From the NCBI GenBank assembly GCA_030685235.1, contig MU839080.1, positions 186,001 to 250,000 of the forward strand: a stretch of DNA of 64,000 nucleotides. The letters are read 5' to 3'. The stretch's first letter is position 1; each line of letters starts with the position of its first letter. The position numbers and the translations under genes are program-made. The stretch comes from Copromyces sp. CBS 386.78 (taxonomy: Eukaryota > Ascomycota > Sordariomycetes > Sordariales > Sordariaceae). The notes under the pieces were generated by a model that saw only the letters and a program-made list of their open reading frames with translations, did no database searches and was not told the origin of the DNA. This document shows, piece by piece, positions 32,217-42,323 of this stretch.

Positions 32217-34970
32217 AGAAAGAAGGGTTGGTTCTGTCCGTCGGAGAAAGGTTCGATCGAAGCATGGTCAAGCATGGTCTGGTTGAGGATCGAGAGGGAA
32301 AAACATGTGAAGTGTTTGTACTATTTCCTTTTTTTCCAAGTCTAGGGTTAAATGTATAGGATCACCAGCGTCACTTAAAAGCATGGTTTTACACTTTGTC
32401 TGCTTGTCTCCTCATGTTGCTGTTGCTTCCACTTGGTGTGGTTTGAAGTGCTTGTCACAAGTCAAGTTAGGTCAAGTACGAAATCGTACCTGGTCGAAGG
32501 GCATCATAGTAATTAACCGGACTCAAAATCGGTCATAGGATCCAACTCAGACCTTAAGCTGTCGTCAATAGGTACACAAGCCAAAACCAAGACACCTGCG
32601 TGGAGGAAGAGAGAAGACGATCAGGGTTCTCATGCACCCAAAGCCCTCACCGTTCCCTTGTTGATACGATGGCTAAAACTTGAAAGAAAAGGTCCTAAAT
32701 GTTGTCACTTGGTATGTATTCGGCTCCTTCTTTTTTTTTTTTTCTTCTTTTTTTTTTCTGATGCCTTTGTTTGCTTAGCGGAAATGGTCAGAGACACTTC
32801 TAGTCCAGGCGAGAGAGTACCTGTAAAAAAAAGCCCCAGTAGTCCGATACTTACCTAGATTGGTTTGTTTTTGTTTAACCTGACTTCGGAACGCAGATAA
32901 CCTAGGGCAAGAACCACCACAGCACAACGGAACGGTTTCCCGGGTGAGAGAGATCCCTTCCAGCCAGCTCTGCGGGCAGATTTCCAGCTGGACCCGACGG
33001 ACTGAAAGAAGTTGCCCTGGGAAGTCCGAAAAAGTCAAGTTTAACCGTTCGCCTTGTTAAAACCGAGGAAATATCTCGCTTGCTTGCTCGCTCGCATCCT
33101 ACTTGACTTGAACTCCCTCGTGGCTTGTGTGAGTGAGTAAGTGTCTGCGAGTGAGTGCTGGGGCCAAGATGCGAATCTTGGTAGAGGTACCTACTTGTGG
33201 GTGGCCTCTTGAGCCGCTCCCAACCGTGAGCATGAAAGAAATAAGCACTCGCAGCAAGCAACGTCCTTGTGGGGGAAAGTCCGGGGGCGAACGGACGGAT
33301 GCCTGGGAGATACGAGGTTCAAGGGATATATGAGCCGCATGGTGTCTGGCGCCTAGAATAGTCTAGAATAGTGCCTCGTGCTTGATGCGAAGTGGTATGC
33401 ACATGCAACTCGCCTGGTTGGAACTGGATCTTTAGGCAAGGTGGTGGTTGATTACCTAGGAAGAAACCTATTGAAGGGGAAAACCCCAAGGACCTAGGTA
33501 TAAATACCCCTCTTTGCTAACCGCACATTGCACCTTCCCACACACACACATTTGGACAGTTGAGCTGTTAAGACTTACGGCGGGGGTAGGTAAGGCGTGA
33601 TGTGGCGATGGTGTTCTGTTTTTTGGTTTTTTTTTTTTCCCTCGCACCAAAGGGTAGGTAGCCTTTGAAACTTCATGATACGTACGTATCTACACTCCGA
33701 ACCGACGAAATCCGGACTTGAGCCGACATTTTCGTTTTTACGGGAGAACCTCCGACGCCTTGGTTGTCCACGACGCTGTGCTGCATCAAGGTACATCTAG
33801 ACATGGATACTCTACATGCCTGCATGTACATATATATAGCAGGCTTCGATGCAAGTTTGACAGCCCGGGTGCATCGATCAGGTCCGAGGTCGGAAAACTT
33901 GGTTTCTCCTTTGGGTTATTTTTCCTCCTTGACTTGATATTTTTTCTCGAGCCTGCATCATTTTGGCAGGACCTTGGTCGAAGTCGACATCTGCAAAATG
34001 TGCCGTGGCGTCATGTATTGAAATTCTTTGCCCAACTCTTTTTTTCTTCTTGGAGGACGCTCACTGCTCGACGACACCTTACCTTGGACCTCAACTTGGC
34101 TCAAGGCCGAATTCTATCACCACCAAGTGGCAGCCTCATTGATCTGTGGATGCTTTGTCGTCGGCATTGGAAGCACTGCTCGCTTTAGGTACAGCGTTAG
34201 ACGAGCATGTACTGTGCTCAGAAGTCACTCCAATTGAGTGTTCCAAGGACACTCCGCTGCAAGGACACTCAGCAGTTACGCAACGCGTTGGCTTTCCTCA
34301 ATCTTCTCGTTGTTAAACTTGTGAAGGTGTGCCAGCTGTAGACAGAAAGACTTTACGACAACTCAACTGAGTGAGGACCAGTCGGTTTCAACGGCAAGCT
34401 GGGAGACTGCAAGTACCTACCTATCTCTTCATCTTGCCAGCTGTTGGCCTGTTGCCCATCCGTCAAGTGTCGGTAAAGAGGCCACATGCTAACCTAGCTC
34501 TGGACTAAGGAGTGGTCATAGCTGCCCTTCGCATCTCAGGCTTCGTTTACCTAGGTGCAGGTCTTTACATCTTCTTGCTGGCGCAGGGAACCAACCTGTT
34601 CCCTTTCTCGTCAAGGCATTAGATGCAGCTAGGTTTCCCCAAAAGAATAGCCGCCGCCCCCTTCCTGAACAGTTCCACGCTCATGTGCAGTTTACATATC
34701 TGAGGACTATCTGCGTATACTCGCGCAGCCACCTAGCCTGGACTCTGCGGTAGAAATCAGAACTCGTGAAATTCGCAATGACTCAGACGCAGACTTGGAC
34801 ACTTGCCTGGACTTATGCCACTCACCTCGCTTTGCAGTCGTAGTCGTCAGCCAGTACGCCAACGCATGTCTGCCCTTACACTTTTCACCCTGCACTTCCA
34901 CTTGTCTTCTTGAGCCCAGTTCACGTACAAGGTCCAGTTTCTACCGCAGGACGTGGTAGATGTACGAACC

Positions 34971-35000
34971 GCCTCAAACCGCCTCAAACCGCCTCAAACG
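34971..35000. repeat. Three perfect tandem copies of a 10-bp unit
   Basis: CGCCTCAAAC is repeated exactly three times, about 530 nt upstream of the repeat-protein ATG. Confidence 0.85.
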
Positions 35001-35177
35001 CCTTAGCCAAGTTGTGCCCGAGATTCGCCATCAATCGATGGTGAATCTACGCAGCTGTAGCCAAGTAGTGAATGATGAAATTACCCCAACCAAAGCCCGT
35101 CCGGCATAAACTGTATGTTGCCCTGGACATGTCCCCTCTCCCCTCTTCCCTCTCCAGTCGGGCCACGTAGATACATC

Positions 35178-35184
35178 TATAAAA
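35178..35184 (+). promoter_or_regulatory. TATA-like element upstream of the repeat protein
   Basis: TATAAAA about 340 nt before the ATG at 35525, followed by a C/T-rich stretch typical of fungal leaders. No transcript evidence. Confidence 0.35.
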
Positions 35185-35524
35185 CACCCCCATTCCTCCT
35201 CCCCTCAAATCGAATCATTGACCCTTTCCTTCCCTTTTTCTTATACCTCATTCCTCTCACAGCGAAGAGCCAAAGAGCAAACATCCAGGTGCATTCTCTT
35301 CTCTTCTCTTGTGCTAGGTTAACAGTGCAGCACCCAGCCTGCCCGCACACTACTTCAAAAGTACGTTAGGTTCTTCCAAGTCCCCAAGTTCCCAAGTCAA
35401 TTCCAAGTCTTATCTTCTTAGACTTTGCCCCTTGGGTTAGGTTGGGTTGGGTTGGGTTCATACCAACCTATCTTACCTACCTACCTGTCTTCTCTTCTGA
35501 CTCTTGCTAACCTACCTCACAGCC

Positions 35525-35626
35525 ATGAAGTACTCAACCACCTTCATCATCGGAGCAGTCACGGCTGTCTCCCAGCTCTCCCAAGCTGCTCCCACAAACA
35601 ACCACAATCACAACAGCAACAGCAAC

Positions 35627-35657
<31 letters not shown>

Positions 35658-38600
35658 ACCGCCTCGTCACTCGTGTGGCGGCTGCTCCTCCTCACGCCAC
35701 CGCGGAGAGTACTGCTCTCCCCAATGGCGCCCTCAACCCGCTCGTTATTCTCTCTCCCGATGAGGTCATCCCTGTCTCCCAAGTCGCCAACATCGATGAT
35801 GCCGCTGTGAAGAACGTCCACTGGGCTGCGGTCCCTGGTGGCGAGCCTCGCAACGGTTTCCACTGGGAGGAGCCGTCCTCCTCCAAGGAGGGTAAGGGTC
35901 ACGGCAAGAAGGACAAGGCGACTGCCACTGCCACTGCCAAGGGCAAGGGCAAAGAGGAGAAGGGTGCTGCTCCTTCCACCACTGCTAAGGAGGCTGAGGC
36001 TGAGGCTGAGCTGAAGGCCACCTCCTCTGCTGCTGCTAAGAAGCACGCCGTTGGTGGCCAGCACCCTGCAGCTACTGAGCCTGCTTCTTCTACTTCTGCT
36101 GGTACTGCCAAATCTCACTCTTTGACTGAGAAGGCTATCACCACCAAGGGTTCTTCCACTAAGGCCTCTGCCACCAATGCCCTTTTCACGACCAAGGCCT
36201 CTTTCACGGCCAAGGCATCTTCCACCAAGGGTTCTTCCACTAAGGCCTCTGCCACCAAGGCCTCTTTCACGGCCAAGGCATCTTCCACCAAGGGCTCTTC
36301 CACCGCCAAGGCTTTTTCCACCAACTCCCACAAGACCACACCAACCCCAATCGCCACTCCTGTCAATGCCACCTCTTCTTCGGCCAAGGAGGCCCATAAC
36401 GCTTCTTCCTCTTCTACCAAGAAGTCTTCCGAGATAAAGCCTACCGAGACCAAAAAGGAGGAGGCCAAGGAGGCCAAGTTCACAAACTACATCAATCGTC
36501 GTCCTCAGATGGGTGGAAAGAAGGATGCTTATGGGAAGAGGGCCGACGACGACAAGAAGGACATCTTGGACTTCCTCAGTGGAAACCATGGCGATGAAGA
36601 AAAGTACGAGGAGCTGAAGAAGTACTTCGACACCCTCGGCGACGCTAAGTCCAAGGAGGTCCTGGAACAGGCCTGGAAGGGCTACCGGAACGATGTTGAC
36701 GAGTTTGGAGATGGCAAGGAGGCCTTCGACCACAATTTGGAAGCGTGGAAGGTGCTGTTCCAGGAACTGGCTAAAGTTCATTTCGAGTTTGAGTTCTTTT
36801 TTAGGAAGCTCGTCTATCACAAGAATGAGTCCGCCAAGGAGGAGGGGGGCAAGAACCCCAAGGAGGACAAGAAGGAGGGCGAGAAGTCCTCTTCTGGCGA
36901 CCACAAGTCCTCCAAGGAGGGTGAGAAGCCATCTTCTGACGACCACAAGTCCTCCTCCGAGGAGAAGTCTGGCAATAAGAAGGAGTCCGACAAGAAGGCC
37001 GACTATGGCGAGAAGGACGCTAACAACAAGAAGGAGGACGGCAAGAAGGAGGACGGCAAGAAGGAGGACGGCAAGAAGGAGGACGGCAAGAAGGAGGACG
37101 GCAAGAAGGAGGACGGCAAGAAGGCTGACGGCAAGAAGGCTGACGACAAGAAGGCTGACGACAAGGACCTAAAGTCCGGCCACGAGCAGAAGCCCAAGAA
37201 GGAGGGTGAGAAGTCTGGCGACAATAAGGAGGCCCACGGCAAGGAGTCTGGCAAGAAGGCCGACGATGTCAAGAAGGACCCTGACAACAAGAAGAAGGAC
37301 GGCAAGAAGGGCACCGAGGACAAGGCCGACGAGGACAAGGCCGACGAGGACAAGGCCGACGAGGACAAGGCCGACGAGCACAAGGCCGACGAGCACAAGC
37401 CCGACTCTGGCAAGAAGGCCGACTCCGGTAAGAAGGAGGACGGCAAGGCCAAGGGTGACAAGAAAGCCGACGACAAGAAGGCCAACGAGCACGAGGACGA
37501 GGACAGCGAGCCTGACCACGATGATGATGACTCCGAGCATGATGATGATGAGGAGGGGGAGGAGTCTGACGACAACGAGGACGAAGACGATGAGAACGAT
37601 CATGGTAAGCAGGACGACGACATTGCCGGCTACTTGGACTATCTGCACACGCTGCACCCCTCCGACGCCCAAAGCGCCTTCGAGGCCTTGCGTCATCGCT
37701 ACGGCCCGTTTGGTTATCTCAATACTCCTGGGAAGATCCAGCGTAGAGACGGCGAGGGTGGTGGTGATGGCCAGAACCAGGGCCACCACAACCAGGGCTT
37801 TGGAGGTGGGTTTGGGGAGGGGTATGCTGCTCCTGGTCAGGGGTTCCAGCAGGGCGGTGGTGGTGACGGCCAGCAGCAGGGAGGTCAAGGTGGTGACGGC
37901 CAGCAGCAGGTCTTTGGCGGCATTGATGCCTCTAACGATGGCCGGTTTGGTGGAAACGGTCAAGGTGAGTAAAACCCCTCTTTTCAGGAATCAACAGGAC
38001 GTGATGCAAACTGACTGACAAGGTGGCAGGCAACAACAACAACAACAACAACAACAACGCGGGTGGTAACGGCTTCCCTGGTGAAGGCGGCCAGGGCGGT
38101 AACGAAGGCGGAAACAACGGTGGCCAGGGAGGTGGTCAAGAGGGCCAGAACAACCAGAATGGCGGCGGCCAGGGTGGTCAAGGTGGAAACGAAGGCGGAA
38201 ACAACAACCAGAACGGTGGCGGCCAAGGTGGGCAGGGCGGTGGCCAAGAGGGCCAGAACAACCAGAACGGTGGCGGCCAGGGCGGCGAGAACAACAACTT
38301 CGGTGGCCAAGGTAACAATGGCGGCCAGGGCGAACAGGGCGGCAACCAGCAGAACAGAGGCAACAACGGCGGCAACAACAACGTTGGCGGTCAAGGTGGT
38401 GAGAACCGGTACCCTCCCTTCTATCCTCCCAAGAACGAAGAGGAGAAGAAGGCCGATGGCAACCAGGGCGGCCAGGGTGGTGAGAACCGGTACCCTCCCT
38501 TCTATCCTCCCAAGAACGAAGAGGAGAAGAAGGCCGATGGCAACCAGGGCGGCCAGGGTGGTGAGAACCGGTACCCTCCCTTCTATCCCCCCAAGAACGA

Positions 38601-39756
38601 AGAGGAGAAGAAGGCCGATGGCAACCAGGGTAAGAACGAAGAGGAGAAGAAGGCCGATGGCAACCGGGGTAAGAACGAAGAGGAGAAGAAGGCCGATGGC
38701 AACCGGGGTAAGAACGAAGAGGAGAAGAAGGCCGATGGCAAGCAGGGCGGCCAGGGTGGTCAAGATGGTCAAGAGGGCGGTGATGAGCACGGTGAGGACG
38801 GCGGTGAGGATGGTCGTAAAGACGATGGCGGCGATGACGGTGGTGATGAGGGTGAGGATAAGGGTAAGGAAGATTCCAACCAGCAAACTGATCGCCACAA
38901 TGAGGAGGGCGAGGATGCCGGCAACGAGGGCGGCGAGGATGATGAGGGCGAGGAGAACAAGGCGGATCAGGCTAACAAGGCTCCTGTAGTAGCGCCCGCA
39001 CCCGCTCCTGCTCCTCAAGCTCCTGTCGTCGTTCCCGCTGCTGCTCCGGCCCCGGCTCCTCAAGGTGCGCCTGCATCTGCTCCAGCTCCGGCCCCTGCTC
39101 CGGCTCCGGCCCCGGCTCCGGCTCCGGCTGGTGTCCCTGCTGGTGAGCAGGCCCATCCTCTTGCTATCCATCCTCAACCGGCTTCAAACCCTCCTCAAGA
39201 ATCATCATCCACTAACTCATCCCTCTTAGGTGCTCCCGCTCCCGCTGGCAACCCCGTAGGCCAGATCCCCGACGGACAGATCCAAGTCCGCCCCGGCGTC
39301 GCTCCCCTCGCGTTTCCCAACCCGAACTTCAACCAAAATGCGCCGGAGGGTCCGCAGAACCTCCCCTTCTTCGGCGCCGACGCCAACGGCAAGCCGAACA
39401 ACAACGCGCCCGACTGGAAGGCTTTGGCCGACAAGTACGGCATCCCCGAGGCGGACCTGCACTCTAACGAAGGCTTCTTTGATGCTTGGGGATCGTGGCA
39501 TGGACCGCATGACAAGGATTGGGAGGAGTGGAAGGGGAAGGGGGGACAGTATGCTCCTGGTTATGGTGTTCCGAAGGGGGGGGTCGGCAACAACGACGCC
39601 AACAACAACAATAACCATAACAAGCCGAATGTGCCGGTTCCGGTGCCGCATCGGCCTATCGTGGCTGGTAAGGCCGCCAGCGTGAATGGGCGTCGATTTT
39701 GGAAGACGGTGGTTACCGGGGGTGTTGTTGCTGTTGTGGTTGCATTTTGGTGGTAA
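35525..39756 (+). CDS. Very long secreted, repeat-built low-complexity protein with GPI-like tail
   Basis: Two exons, 35525-37964 and 38030-39756 (intron 37965-38029, GTGAGT donor, GGCAG acceptor), 1388 aa. The N-terminus is a signal peptide (MKYSTTFIIGAVTAVSQLSQ, cleavage near Ala-Ala-Pro). In order: Asn/Ser repeats; Ala/Ser/Thr/Lys repeats (SSTKGSSTKASATKAS); a charged, apparently folded segment of about 110 residues after YGKRADDDKKD; GKKED and DEDKA repeats; a second short non-repetitive block (YLDYLHTLHPSDAQ); QRRDGEGGG; Gly/Gln/Asn-rich repeats; YPPFYPP repeats; Ala-Pro runs; a third folded-looking block rich in Trp (AWGSWHGPHDKDWEEW). The hydrophobic end (TVVTGGVVAVVVAFWW) suggests GPI anchoring. 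The KR and RR sites could be Kex2 cleavage points. A cell-wall or matrix role is inference; I know no homologue. Confidence 0.8.
36219..36312 (+). repeat. SSTKGSSTKASATKAS-coding tandem repeats
   Basis: Two near-identical stretches encoding SSTKGSSTKASATKAS and FTAKAS follow one another within the first exon of the repeat protein. Confidence 0.7.
37027..37165 (+). repeat. GKKED-coding minisatellite
   Basis: The 15-bp unit GGCAAGAAGGAGGAC is repeated about six times almost perfectly and then degrades to GKKAD/DKKAD units. Confidence 0.85.
37318..37400 (+). repeat. DEDKA-coding minisatellite
   Basis: The 15-bp unit GACGAGGACAAGGCC is repeated four times, followed by two DEHKA/DEHKP variants. 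Confidence 0.85.
38401..38748 (+). repeat. Nested 81-bp and 39-bp coding minisatellite
   Basis: An 81-bp unit starting GAGAACCGGTACCC occurs at 38401, 38482 and, shortened, at 38563. Its inner 39-bp part, starting AAGAACGAAGAGG, then repeats alone at 38632, 38671 and 38710. Copies differ by only a few bases, and both units keep the frame (27 and 13 codons). Confidence 0.9.
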
Positions 39757-40662
39757 ATCCACTTTGCAACTGAGAAACTGGGATATGTTAAGAAGAAAAG
39801 GGTTGAAAATATTGCACAAGTACTAGACAGTAGATGTGAAAACGGAACAAGTTCTTGTTCATTTCTGGCCCGTTTTGCTGTGAACATGTTCAAAGGGGGG
39901 ACTTGATAAGACACAAGATATATGGGAGGACGACCAACCAAAGAATACCTGGCTTAGAAGAACTCCATCGCTTCCGAGACCCAGAACATCGAGAACCTCT
40001 GTTCAGACTGTGGAAATTCAAACGGACTCGTGATTTGAGAAATGAAAGGCTGCGCAATGAATAGCAAAAAAGAGTAGGGCGCTATGGAAGCTGGGGGTTG
40101 GAGATGGAACAGTGCAGTGTGGGAAGAGGATGAATGGAATGACGTTTCCAAAACTTTTGGTGAGGTCGAGTTATGGAATGCTTGTGAGCTCCTTCCCGAT
40201 ATGGAAGAGACGAATAGATTGTAATCTCAATTATCTCACATTATTCCAGAAACATAGGAAGTCACAACGTGTTGTCGTGTCGTTCTTGGGCAGTGGCAAC
40301 CGACATGAGTCGTCACGGCACGAATTGCTTGGCTTCTGAGTGGCTGGTCGGCCGGATTGATCCGGATCGACCTGTAATCCAGGGTTAGGGTCAACATAGG
40401 CTCGGAGACATTGCATCGACGGACCGACTGCCTGCCGTCGGTGTGTCATTACCTAATCACTGACCGACGGCAGAGACAACGAACCCATGGAAAGACGCTG
40501 CCAAGCAACAACAAAAAGGTGTGAGTGGGGGCGGATACAGTGCACCATGAAAAGGCTAGGGCCTAGACCGTGCGGATGCATCGGTTAACGCTCCCGTTTG
40601 GGCGAGCTGGGGGTCTGGGGAAGGAAAGCCGAAAGATATGTGTTGTTGTCTGTTTGTTTGTG

Positions 40663-40873
40663 CCGGGGGGGGGGGGGGGGGGGGCGAATGAACATGTAAA
40701 ACGTGTTTAGCAAAAAAAAAAAAATCACAAAAACTTTTTAAAAATCCAAACACAATGGAAAATAAACACCGAATAAAAACNNNNNNNNNNCCCTGCTGGG
40801 GGGGGGCGCCGCCGCGCCCGCGCGGGGCGCGCCCCGGGCGGCCCCGCCCCGCCCCCCCCCCCCCCCCCCCCCC
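40663..40873. other. Assembly gap with homopolymer and GC-only debris
   Basis: A run of about 18-20 G ending near 40684, A- and T-rich sequence, then ten N (40781-40790), then about 80 bases of nearly pure G/C ending in a long C run at about 40850-40873. The composition is unlike any flank and looks like low-quality read ends joined at a scaffold gap. Confidence 0.85.
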
Positions 40874-42118
40874 TCTGTCTCAGTTCAACGAGTGTTAGCA
40901 TCATAACAACATGCTCATCCACTTGTTACAATGCCATCTCGAATGGAAATGTACCACGGATTCAAACCCCATAACGTCATGAATCGAGAAGACAACAGCT
41001 CCTTTCCCGTTACGACATCAAGCACAATGAATCCAGACCGCGGCCATCGTGTCAAATCTCCTTTGTGTCAGGGGGAAGCTCCAGGCTATTCGACACGAGC
41101 ACTGCACTAACAGTTGAATGTGGACCCCCGCTAATCCCTAACAGTCGAGAACGGGGCCAATATTGTCACAGTGCCAAGGCCCATCGATCGGACGAGCACT
41201 GCAGGCATCTCAACTTTCTTTTTTTCTTCGGTCGGTGTTCTTTCTCCTCTGCTGTCCTCTTTCTCTTCTGGAGTTATCCACTACAACATACCCGACGGCA
41301 ATCAAAGTCAACCGTACTAGACTCGGTAACTTTCGACTTGGTGTAATACACAGCAGGTACAATACATAGACACAAGACAACTGAACGGAGAGAACATAGT
41401 GGAAGAGAGCAGCCACTGTCACCACATGTCCAAGTTATTACGGTGACACTGCCAAAGTCACAAACGAAGCTGAACTTCACACAGTCTCCCGGCTTGGAGA
41501 TCTCGATCATTCCGTCTTTTGGGTCCGAGCCGGCCATTGATTTGAGACAGTGCCGGGCTGCTTACCTTCGTAGTGTACACTACTATTCTACACTACCTAC
41601 GGACACTCGTTGAATTCCTTCCGTCTCATCTCATCTCACAATCTCACACACCCGACGACCACGCCGACTCTCCCGAATCCCGTGTCCGTGTCTCCATTCC
41701 TTCCATCCTCTCAGCTTTTTCCTCCATTTCCCTTTCCCCCCCAGCTCAGTAGTTCACTCCATGTTGTTGGATTGGACCAGGTGAGCCACACACACCGACG
41801 TCACTTCACCCAAACCACAACACTTGGAACCACTGGCCCCACGATCAACAACGGCGGTGCAGCATCCCTTGGGAGTCTAGACCCGACTACCTACCACTAC
41901 CCATCTGCATCCTTCGACAACAAGCTCGACGACTATCCATCTTGGTATCACGACGGATTCTCGGCGCCATCTGCATCCTACAACAGCTGCTTGTCTCTCT
42001 TCCGTCCCCGACCCATCTGAGACCCAGCCAGCTGGTCATTTCCTTCTCTAGTTAGAGTACCTCGCATCAGACAAAGCCAGCCTGCCCTTGTCTATTCGGT
42101 CGTTCTAGAAACTTGGAT

Positions 42119-42156
42119 CCAACAACAACAACAACAACAACAACAATAACAACAAG
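42119..42156 (+). repeat. CAA trinucleotide repeat in kinase leader
   Basis: About a dozen CAA units with one AAT interruption, about 170 nt before the start codon. Confidence 0.8.
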
Positions 42157-42323
42157 TGTCTATCCAAGGACATTCATCCATACATAGCACAAGACAACCA
42201 GCACGCAGCGCATCCAGACCTTTCCCTCCCAGATTAGATCGAGAATAATGCAGGCATCGCCTCGGCCCCGTCCGATCCCCCCTCGGTAGTCCCTCATCCT
42301 CGTCTCCCCCACGCGACTTCAAA

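Larger units (their letters stand above)
31805..35524. other. 3.7-kb intergenic region
   Basis: No gene supported. It holds an A28 run (31966-31993), a TTAGGG-like patch (32187-32216), T-rich tracts at 32731-32758, a perfect 10-bp triple repeat (34971-35000), a TATA-like site (35178-35184) and pyrimidine-rich leader before the repeat-protein gene. An open frame of 156 codons at 33.7-34.2 kb matches nothing I know. Confidence 0.45.
39757..42323. other. Intergenic region with assembly gap and kinase leader
   Basis: No gene supported. It contains the gap and debris at 40663-40873, a hairpin at 40432-40473, a palindromic GTAGTGTACACTAC near 41566, and a C/T-rich leader from about 41600 with a CAA repeat at 42119-42156 before the histidine kinase ATG. 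Confidence 0.5.

Noticed and set aside
33718..34188. 156-codon frame in the intergenic region before the repeat protein
   Set aside because: Hydrophobic, biased content with no recognisable motif; consistent with chance.
35534..36946. 470-codon antisense open frame opposite the repeat protein
   Set aside because: It mirrors the codon-biased repeats of the sense strand, and the product is a meaningless Leu/Val/Gly repeat.
37984..39177. 397-codon antisense open frame opposite the Gly/Asn/Pro repeats
   Set aside because: Same cause: the reverse complement of a low-complexity repeat without stops. It has no start context or recognisable domain.
40725..40922. Open frame crossing the N-gap
   Set aside because: It contains undefined bases and homopolymer debris.
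41610..42020. 136-codon frame in the histidine kinase leader
   Set aside because: No ATG start at its beginning; composition is that of a C/T-rich leader.
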